In this document: positions 15,508-20,342 of the stretch, in pieces
Position numbering within the stretch: position 1 is the stretch's first letter
How the letters are laid out: every line of letters begins with the position of its first letter
From: Faeciplasma avium
GTDB taxonomy: Bacteria > Bacillota > Clostridia > Oscillospirales > Ruminococcaceae
DNA: 20,342 nucleotides
Assembly: GCA_018713505.1 (NCBI GenBank)
Contig: DVOL01000062.1
Coordinates: 1 to 20,342 of the forward strand
Direction: 5' to 3'
Notes under the pieces: model-generated
The model's database searches: none
What the model saw: only the letters and a program-made list of their open reading frames with translations
What the model was told of the DNA's origin: nothing
Program-made: the position numbers and the translations under genes

Positions 15508-15551
15508 GTGCCGGGAGCCTTGCAGCTTGCAGTATGCAAAATTTCCGGCAC
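15508..15551 (-). other. Leader hairpin with tandem 7-bp repeat
   Basis: On the minus strand GTGCCGG and CCGGCAC form a perfect 7-bp stem enclosing 30 bases. Inside, TTGCA can pair with either of two TGCAA copies that belong to a tandem CTGCAAG CTGCAAG repeat (15519-15532), giving two alternative inner helices. It lies early in the aro leader, before the leader peptide. I recognise no known riboswitch in it. Confidence 0.5.
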
Positions 15552-15603
15552 CGGCCAAAGCTCAAAATCCTCCCGATAAGCCTGGATGCAAATCACTGAA
15601 CCT

Positions 15604-15632
15604 ATTATAATGTCATCATCACGGTTTGTCAA
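15604..15632 (-). promoter_or_regulatory. Consensus promoter of the aro operon
   Basis: On the minus strand TTGACA (15627-15632) and TATAAT (15604-15609) are both perfect, with a 17-bp spacer. The expected start is near 15597, giving a leader of about 370 bases before aroF. Such a strong promoter fits an operon whose control is exerted downstream by termination. Confidence 0.92.
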
Positions 15633-15663
15633 GTCTTTTTTAATTATTTAATAATTTAAAGTG

Positions 15664-15707
15664 TAAAAACAAACCCGCTCCGGGAGCAAAAAGCCCTGGG
15701 AGCGGGT
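15664..15707 (-). terminator. Terminator of gdhA
   Basis: On the minus strand ACCCGCTCC (15699-15707) pairs perfectly with GGAGCGGGT (15673-15681), a 9-bp stem, followed by TTGTTTTT. It lies about 30 bases after the gdhA stop and isolates gdhA from the aro promoter. Confidence 0.9.
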
Positions 15708-15739
15708 AAAATGCGTCAATATTTTCGTTTGCTTACGGA

Positions 15740-17092
15740 CTAGTAGGCAACGCCCTGCCACTTCATAGCGTCTGCAACCTTTAGGAAGCCTGCTATGTTT
15801 GCGCCTACCACGAGGTTGCCCTCATGACCGTACTCCTTGGAGGCGTTGTAGGCGTTGTGGAAGATGCCGACCATAATCTTGTGGAGCTTGCTGTCGACCT
15901 CCTCAAAGCTCCAGCTGAGCCTCTCGGAGTTCTGGGACATCTCAAGGCCGGAGGTTGCAACTCCGCCGGCATTGGCAGCCTTCGCAGGACCGAACAGGAC
16001 TCCGGCGTCCAGGAACTTGGCGACTGCATCGGGAGTGGAGGGCATATTTGCGCCCTCGGCTACAGCCTTAACGCCGTTAGCGATAAGAGCGTCAGCCGAC
16101 TCGCCGTCCAGCTCGTTCTGGGTGGCGCAGGGAAGAGCGATGTCGCACTTGATGGTCCAGATTCCCTTGCAGCCCTCGGTGTAGACAGAGCCGGGAACTC
16201 TCTTTGCATACTCAGAGATTCTTGCCCTCTCGACCTCCTTAATCTGCTTGACGACATCGAGCTTTATTCCGCTCTCATCGTAGATGTATCCGCAGGAATC
16301 GCTGAGAGCGACTACCTTTGCGCCAAGCTGAGTAGCCTTCTCGGTGGCGTAGATGGCGACATTTCCAGAGCCGGAGATGACAACCGTCTTGCCCTTGAAG
16401 GAGTCGTTTGCCATGCAGTTAAGCATCTCCTCGGTGAAGTAGCAGAGTCCGTAGCCGGTAGCCTCCGTCCTGACAAGGGAGCCGCCGTAGGAAAGGCCCT
16501 TGCCGGTGAGAACGCCGGTAAACTCGTTTTTAAGTCTCTTGTACTGACCGAACATGAAGCCTATCTCCCTGGCTCCTACGCCGATATCTCCGGCGGGAAC
16601 ATCTGTATCGGCTCCGATATGCTTTGAAAGCTCGGTCATAAAGCTCTGACAGAAGCGCATTACCTCATTGTCCGACTTGCCCTTGGGGTCGAAATCTGAG
16701 CCGCCCTTTCCTCCGCCCATGGGAAGCCCGGTCAGACTGTTCTTAAATATCTGCTCGAAGCCCAAAAACTTGATTACGGAGGCGTTTACGGAGGGGTGAA
16801 GCCTCAGTCCGCCCTTGTAGGGACCGATTGCGGAGTTGAACTGCATCCTAAAGCCACGGTTGACCCTGACCTTTCCGGAGTCGTCAACCCACGGTACACG
16901 GAAGATAATCTGCCTCTCAGGCTCTACTATCCTGTCGATTATTCCAGCCTCGACGATGTCGGGTCTTTTCTCAACGACAGGCTCAAGGCTCTCCAAAACC
17001 TCGCCTACAGCCTGCAAAAACTCCTTCTCGCCGGGGTTTCTTGCACATACATCGTCGTAAACCTTCTGAAGGTACGCATTCTTAAATGTCAT
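15740..17092 (-). CDS. gdhA: NADP-type glutamate dehydrogenase
   Basis: GdhA interconverts 2-oxoglutarate plus ammonia and glutamate. The 450-residue length fits the hexameric small-subunit enzymes that usually use NADPH for assimilation. GPYKGGLRLHP (90-100) carries K93, K117 lies in the second glutamate-binding site, PMGGGKGGSDFDPKGKS (124-140) carries catalytic K129, and PAGDIGVG (166-173) carries D169. The Rossmann segment VISGSGNVAIYATEKA follows. The ATG at 17092 has GGAGG 8 bases upstream. A TTG at 17107 is in frame but lies inside that site. It stands alone between its own promoter and terminator. NADP preference is by family resemblance. Confidence 0.95.
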   Translation of the reverse strand: MTFKNAYLQKVYDDVCARNPGEKEFLQAVGEVLESLEPVVEKRPDIVEAGIIDRIVEPERQIIFRVPWVDDSGKVRVNRGFRMQFNSAIGPYKGGLRLHPSVNASVIKFLGFEQIFKNSLTGLPMGGGKGGSDFDPKGKSDNEVMRFCQSFMTELSKHIGADTDVPAGDIGVGAREIGFMFGQYKRLKNEFTGVLTGKGLSYGGSLVRTEATGYGLCYFTEEMLNCMANDSFKGKTVVISGSGNVAIYATEKATQLGAKVVALSDSCGYIYDESGIKLDVVKQIKEVERARISEYAKRVPGSVYTEGCKGIWTIKCDIALPCATQNELDGESADALIANGVKAVAEGANMPSTPDAVAKFLDAGVLFGPAKAANAGGVATSGLEMSQNSERLSWSFEEVDSKLHKIMVGIFHNAYNASKEYGHEGNLVVGANIAGFLKVADAMKWQGVAY

Positions 17093-17156
17093 AATCCAGT
17101 CCTCCAATTAAAATTTTACAGCTTTTTTCTTGCTTTAATACTTTATCGCAATATAC

Positions 17157-17184
17157 AGTATATCACAACGGCTGAATTTTGCAA
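17157..17184 (-). promoter_or_regulatory. Probable gdhA promoter
   Basis: On the minus strand TTGCAA (17179-17184), a 16-bp spacer and TATACT (17157-17162) resemble a sigma-A promoter about 65 bases before the gdhA start. The -35 box is weak. The remaining AT-rich sequence up to the dtd promoter shows no further clear site. Confidence 0.5.
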
Positions 17185-17324
17185 GTGCCCACAAAAAATA
17201 ATTTCACATTTTCTTTTTTGACCAGTTTTTTAACCGCATTTTTGATAATTTTATACATATCCGATATCTTGATGTGCTCTTGACTAACTCTTTCCCGCCG
17301 TCCTCCGAAACCAGCCAAAAGCCC

Positions 17325-17353
17325 TTGACCTGTCCCCAAGTTCCGGCTATAAT
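17325..17353 (+). promoter_or_regulatory. Promoter of the dtd operon
   Basis: TTGACC (17325-17330), a 17-bp spacer and a perfect TATAAT (17348-17353) lie about 30 bases before the dtd start. It is divergent from the gdhA promoter. Confidence 0.85.
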
Positions 17354-17384
17354 AAACCGAGAAACTAATTATTCGGAGGATAAA

Positions 17385-17819
17385 ATGAAGCTTTTAATAC
17401 AAAGAGTCAGCTCGGCTAAGGTAGAGGTTGACAAAAGCGTTACTGGCGAAATCGGCTGCGGACTTTTGATACTCTTCGGAGCGGGACAGGGCGACACCCC
17501 GGAGGACTGCGTCAGGCTTGCGTCCAAGGTGTCAAGGCTTAGGATATTCGAGGACGAAAACGGCAAGACAAACCTTTCCATAAAGGATGTCGGCGGCAAG
17601 ATTCTGAGCGTGTCCCAGTTCACGCTATTAGCAGACTGCTCCCACGGAAACAGACCGAGCTTTACCCTTGCGGCTGAGCCGGGTCTGGCAAAATCGCTGT
17701 ACGAAAGGTTTAATTCCGAGCTTGAGGGTCTTGGGCTTACCGTCAGGACCGGCGTTTTCGGCGCAAGGATGGAGCTTAGCCTTGTAAACGACGGACCGTT
17801 TACCGTCTCACTGGAATAA
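17385..17819 (+). CDS. dtd: D-aminoacyl-tRNA deacylase
   Basis: Dtd hydrolyses D-amino acids (and glycine from tRNA-Ala) off mischarged tRNA, protecting translation. The 144-residue length is standard. SQFTL (77-81), GNRPSFTLAA (88-97) and the C-terminal VNDGPFT (134-140) are the family motifs lining the active site. The ATG at 17385 has CGGAGG 5 bases upstream and lies downstream of a strong promoter; an upstream in-frame ATG at 17274 precedes the promoter and is rejected. It heads a three-gene plus-strand operon. Confidence 0.95.
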   Translation: MKLLIQRVSSAKVEVDKSVTGEIGCGLLILFGAGQGDTPEDCVRLASKVSRLRIFEDENGKTNLSIKDVGGKILSVSQFTLLADCSHGNRPSFTLAAEPGLAKSLYERFNSELEGLGLTVRTGVFGARMELSLVNDGPFTVSLE

Positions 17820-17839
17820 TTTTAGGAGGGCGTATTATT

Positions 17840-18220
17840 ATGGAGGCCAGCATAAAGGATTTGAATCCGTACTTTAAGAGCGTCATAGAGCAGGACCGTG
17901 CCCCTGTCGTCATCTGCGACCTCGAGCACATTATTCTCTACATGAATCCCTCGGCTATGGAAAACTACTCAAAATACGGAGGCGGCGAGCTTGTGGGAAA
18001 AAGCCTCCTTGACTGTCACAACAGCCGCTCCTGTGAGAAAATCACCGAGGTCGTAGGATGGTTCGGGGAGTCTAAGGAGAACAACATCATCCACACCTTT
18101 TACAACAGGAAAAGAAACAAGGATGTCTATATGGTTGCGCTGAGGGACGGCTCGGGCAGGCTTATCGGCTACTACGAAAAGCACGAGGACAGGACCTGCG
18201 AGTCCGAAAGAGGGTGCTAG
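17840..18220 (+). CDS. Small PAS-domain protein
   Basis: The 126-residue product is a single PAS fold with no output domain: residues about 12-117, with VVICDLEHIILYMNPSAME (23-41) as the first strands and the GELVGKSLLDCHN segment (49-61). DCHN..SCEKI and the closing IGYYEKHEDR are distinctive and recall a conserved clostridial family of stand-alone PAS proteins. Five cysteines (C26, C59, C65, C120, C126) could bind metal or sense redox, but this is inference. AGGAGG lies 10 bases before the ATG. It begins 20 bp after dtd and ends 1 bp before the next gene. Ligand and partner are unknown. Confidence 0.75.
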   Translation: MEASIKDLNPYFKSVIEQDRAPVVICDLEHIILYMNPSAMENYSKYGGGELVGKSLLDCHNSRSCEKITEVVGWFGESKENNIIHTFYNRKRNKDVYMVALRDGSGRLIGYYEKHEDRTCESERGC

Positions 18221-18221
18221 G

Positions 18222-18563
18222 ATGAATATACAGCTTTTTTACAGGTCAAAGTGCTTTGACTCCAAGAAGGCGGAGCGGTGGTTCAAAGAAAGAGGGATAA
18301 GGCTTCAAAGGATTGACCTTGACTTCAAGGGGATGTCAAGGGGCGAGCTTGAAAGCGTCGCAAGAGCCGTCGGCTCGGTGGAGGCGCTTATCAATCCCAA
18401 GGCAAAAAAGGAGGATGTCCTGCTCTTAAAGTACCTTGACGGCGACGGAGCGAGGCTTGAAAAACTGCTTGAGAATCCTGCGCTGATTAAAAGCCCAATA
18501 GTGCGAAACGGCAGACAGGCAACCGTAGGCTATTATCCCGAGGTATGGAAGGGCTGGGAGTAG
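18222..18563 (+). CDS. ArsC/Spx-family thioredoxin-fold protein
   Basis: The 113-residue product fits the ArsC/Spx/YffB group: thioredoxin-fold proteins that include arsenate reductases and RNA polymerase regulators. LFYRSKCFDSKKAERWFKERG (5-25) holds the single N-terminal Cys11 in a CxxS context, and the C-terminal KSPIVRNGRQATVGY matches the conserved region around the cis-proline. A second CxxC cysteine as in Spx is absent. No ars genes are nearby, so arsenate reduction is doubtful. It begins 1 bp after the PAS gene, suggesting coupled translation and perhaps a shared redox theme. Confidence 0.8.
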   Translation: MNIQLFYRSKCFDSKKAERWFKERGIRLQRIDLDFKGMSRGELESVARAVGSVEALINPKAKKEDVLLLKYLDGDGARLEKLLENPALIKSPIVRNGRQATVGYYPEVWKGWE

Positions 18564-18589
18564 GCAGGCCGGCTTGCGATCCGCTTCTA

Positions 18590-18630
18590 ATAGTAAAAAT
18601 AAAGCCAGTCATGAGACTGGCTTTTGCTTT
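18590..18630. terminator. Bidirectional terminator
   Basis: AGCCAGTC (18603-18610) and GACTGGCT (18615-18622) form a perfect 8-bp stem with a 4-base loop. TTTTGCTTT follows on the plus strand and TTATTTTTA on the minus strand. It ends both the dtd operon and the convergent GH43 gene. Confidence 0.9.
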
Positions 18631-18667
18631 AAACACTCATTTACTCATTCAGGAGAATATACGCCGG

Positions 18668-20095
18668 CTATCTGTCAAAGGTGAATCTTGAGAACTCGGC
18701 AACAGCTCCGTCCGAGTCGGAGACAAACTCAAAGTACACAGCGTGCTTCCCTATTACGCCGGTGGTTATGGGGCAGGTCTTTTCGGTCTCGCCCTTTTTA
18801 AGCTCCATCGAGGCTATAACCCTGCCCCTGTAATCGTCAAGCCTTATGTTGACCCCTAGGTCGCAAAGGGCTGTAATCTCGGCGGTAACAGACTTTGCGG
18901 GTATGCTTCCAAGCTGAATATATCTAAAGCCGACCGTGCAGCCGCTTGTTATGTCCACCACCGGCGAGGAGACATTGGGAGTTACATCGTAAACAGGTCT
19001 TATATACGCCTGACGGCTTCCTCCGTAGATGTGGCAGGCGTAGCCCGCAGAGATGAGCTTATAGCCGTCAAGACCGTTTATATGTGCGCCCTGGGAGGTC
19101 ATCTCCACAGGCCTTGAGGAGACCGGCTCGCCGTTTTCATAGTCTATGCTGCCGATAAAGACCCTGCCGTTTTTGTCCATGGCAACATCCACAGGCTCAA
19201 GCATTGCCTGACGGGCAAACTCGTCGGTGCCGGTGTGACGGTGATAAAATACATACCACTTGCCGTCTATCTCGATTATGCTGCCGTGGTTGTTTCCCCA
19301 GCGATAGGTCATCGTCCCGGTACCGTCGGGATTTTTTAGTATCTCTCCGCCGTTGAAGCTTATATCCCCTCCCGGCTCGTAGCCCTCAAGAGGACTGTCG
19401 CTCTGCTTGTAGGACAGGAAGCCGTTGTTCTCGGTGTATACTCCAAGCTCAGGACAGGGAGTGTAGTATCTCTTCGAGTAGATATATACATACTTTCCCA
19501 TGACCTTTCTGGGAGAGGACGCCTCGAAGAAGGCATCGTTCTCGTCAAAGTGACCGTCCTCCTTTGCCCAGGGAGCCTTTGTGTGTCCCATGGGATGCTC
19601 ATGGAGAGTTCCCGGCTTTATGGTAGCCATATCGTCCTCAAGCTCGGCGCAGTAGCAGCCGCAGAAGCCCCAGTATGCGTATACCCTGCCGTCGTCGTCG
19701 ACAAGTATTCCGGGGTCGAAGCCAAGCTCGGTCTTAACCGGGTCGGCAAACGGTCCCCAGGGGGTCTTTGAGCTTGCAACCATTATTCTGCCTCCGCAGT
19801 TCTCGGCGGCATAGAGATAGTAGGTGTCCCCCTTCTTGACGACATCGGGAGCGTAGAGTATGCTGCCGTTTGTCGCCGTGTAGCAGACTCCGTGGCAGGT
19901 CCAGTCGGTGAGGTCGGTGACGGGTGCGCTCCAAACCACCTGGTCCTTGCCGCAGTAGCAGGTCCTTTCGGTGTCGTGGGAGCCGTAAACATACACTCTT
20001 TTCTCGCCGTCATGCTCAAATACTCTAGGCTCGCCGTCCGGGATATGCTCCCAAAGCGGCATATAGGGGTTTGCGCCCTTGATATACTCCTTCAT
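18668..20095 (-). CDS. Glycoside hydrolase family 43 protein
   Basis: The 475-residue protein has a five-bladed-propeller GH43-type domain (about 10-330) and a beta-sandwich tail (about 350-475) resembling a CBM6-like module. IPDGEPRVFEHDG (18-30) and YVYGSHD (35-41) open the propeller, FDPGILVDDDG (126-136) contains the probable pKa-modulating D127, and FFEASSPRKV (189-198) contains the probable acid E191. The catalytic base near D20 is less certain. GH43 enzymes commonly split arabinose or xylose from hemicellulose oligomers. No signal peptide is present, so it likely acts on imported oligosaccharides in the cytoplasm. The ATG at 20095 follows GAGAGGA. The exact substrate is unknown. Confidence 0.88.
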   Translation of the reverse strand: MKEYIKGANPYMPLWEHIPDGEPRVFEHDGEKRVYVYGSHDTERTCYCGKDQVVWSAPVTDLTDWTCHGVCYTATNGSILYAPDVVKKGDTYYLYAAENCGGRIMVASSKTPWGPFADPVKTELGFDPGILVDDDGRVYAYWGFCGCYCAELEDDMATIKPGTLHEHPMGHTKAPWAKEDGHFDENDAFFEASSPRKVMGKYVYIYSKRYYTPCPELGVYTENNGFLSYKQSDSPLEGYEPGGDISFNGGEILKNPDGTGTMTYRWGNNHGSIIEIDGKWYVFYHRHTGTDEFARQAMLEPVDVAMDKNGRVFIGSIDYENGEPVSSRPVEMTSQGAHINGLDGYKLISAGYACHIYGGSRQAYIRPVYDVTPNVSSPVVDITSGCTVGFRYIQLGSIPAKSVTAEITALCDLGVNIRLDDYRGRVIASMELKKGETEKTCPITTGVIGKHAVYFEFVSDSDGAVAEFSRFTFDR

Positions 20096-20162
20096 AAAAC
20101 CATCCTCTCAAATATTAGTTTTTATCGCCTCTCGGGGATATAGGCTTACCGTCGCCTCAGCC

Positions 20163-20342
20163 CTATGAGGCACTTTCGTTGCTCTTTCTGCCCTTTTCGG
20201 GTCCCATCCTCCTGCCAATCTCAATCAGCCTAACCATGGCAGGATTTAAAACAAGGTTGATTACCAGCTCGATAACAAAGTTGATTCCTACAAAAGATAC
20301 AATCATGTAGACAAGGACATTGCTATCTCCCGCCAAGTCTCT
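20163..20342 (-). CDS. C-terminal fragment of a membrane protein, possibly ECF transporter S component
   Basis: Only the last 59 residues are in the window. They hold a hydrophobic helix (VLVYMIVSFVGINFVIELVI) followed by NLVLNPAMVRLIEIGRR and a charged tail ending in KGRKSNESAS. A last transmembrane helix followed by a conserved N..L.P..VRL turn is reminiscent of ECF transporter S components, but the identification is tentative. It ends 67 bp before the GH43 start with no clear terminator between, so the two may be cotranscribed. Confidence 0.45.
   Translation of the reverse strand, partial: RDLAGDSNVLVYMIVSFVGINFVIELVINLVLNPAMVRLIEIGRRMGPEKGRKSNESAS

Noticed and set aside
15481..15600. Second leader peptide starting at a TTG after GGGAGG (minus strand, near 15566)
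   Set aside because: The spacing from the ribosome site is only about 3 bases and the translated frame is not enriched in aromatic residues.
15225..15632. T-box riboswitch in the aro operon leader
   Set aside because: No T-box consensus (UGGNACCGCG-type) or recognisable stem I features were found; the leader peptide with competing hairpins explains the 3' part better.
15824..16627. Long plus-strand reading frame of 267 codons opposite gdhA
   Set aside because: It is the complement of a well-supported glutamate dehydrogenase gene, has no ribosome site or recognisable motif, and is a coding-strand shadow.
18222..18563. Arsenate reductase as a firm function
   Set aside because: No arsenic resistance genes are nearby and the sequence is only family-level similar; Spx/YffB-type roles are equally possible.

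Overview
The window looks like a chromosomal segment from an anaerobic Firmicute of class Clostridia, most likely a gut or rumen relative of the Oscillospiraceae/Ruminococcaceae. The basis is strong AGGAGG-type ribosome sites, near-consensus sigma-A promoters, the clostridial forms of AroC, AroA and the M16C peptidase, a DUF4093-type RNase M5 homologue, and a cytoplasmic GH43 glycosidase. No mobile element, CRISPR array, rRNA or tRNA gene was seen.

Right-centre, minus strand (7461-15632): an almost complete aromatic amino acid operon in the order aroF (DAHP synthase), tyrA, aroB, aroA, aroC, pheA, aroE-aroK fusion. Its genes are 4 to about 40 bp apart. It starts at a perfect-consensus promoter (15604-15632) followed by a leader of about 370 nt. 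The leader contains an unannotated 19-residue leader peptide, MNSSRIFFYNAYYFYFTAA (15347-15406), with 4 Phe and 4 Tyr. It is followed by three mutually exclusive RNA pairings: a 1:2 hairpin, a 2:3 antiterminator and a 3:4 intrinsic terminator. This is the layout of ribosome-mediated transcription attenuation, here apparently sensing Phe and Tyr and controlling the whole pathway from DAHP synthase onward. It is the most interesting element of the window, because T-box or protein-mediated control is the usual expectation for Firmicute aromatic operons.

Left half, minus strand (163-7458): a second transcription unit with its own near-consensus promoter just past the aroE-aroK stop. Its order is aroQ (type II dehydroquinate dehydratase, the pathway step missing from the main operon), degV, an M16C metallopeptidase, a PlsC-type acyltransferase with a zinc-ribbon tail, holA, and an RNase M5-like Toprim gene. 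At the left edge a further minus-strand promoter fires out of the window into a transcript that begins with a perfect hairpin capped by a GNRA tetraloop.

Right, 15664-18630: gdhA (NADP-type glutamate dehydrogenase, minus strand) has its own promoter and terminator. Divergent from it is a plus-strand operon of dtd, a small PAS-domain gene and an ArsC/Spx-family gene, ending in a bidirectional terminator. Far right, minus strand: a GH43 glycosidase and the C-terminal end of a membrane protein cut by the window edge.

Together AroF, AroB, AroQ, AroE, AroK, AroA and AroC make chorismate from PEP and erythrose 4-phosphate, and PheA and TyrA take it to the Phe and Tyr branches. AroF carries an N-terminal regulatory-type domain and PheA an ACT domain, whereas TyrA has none, so the leader may be the main route by which tyrosine limits the operon (inference).
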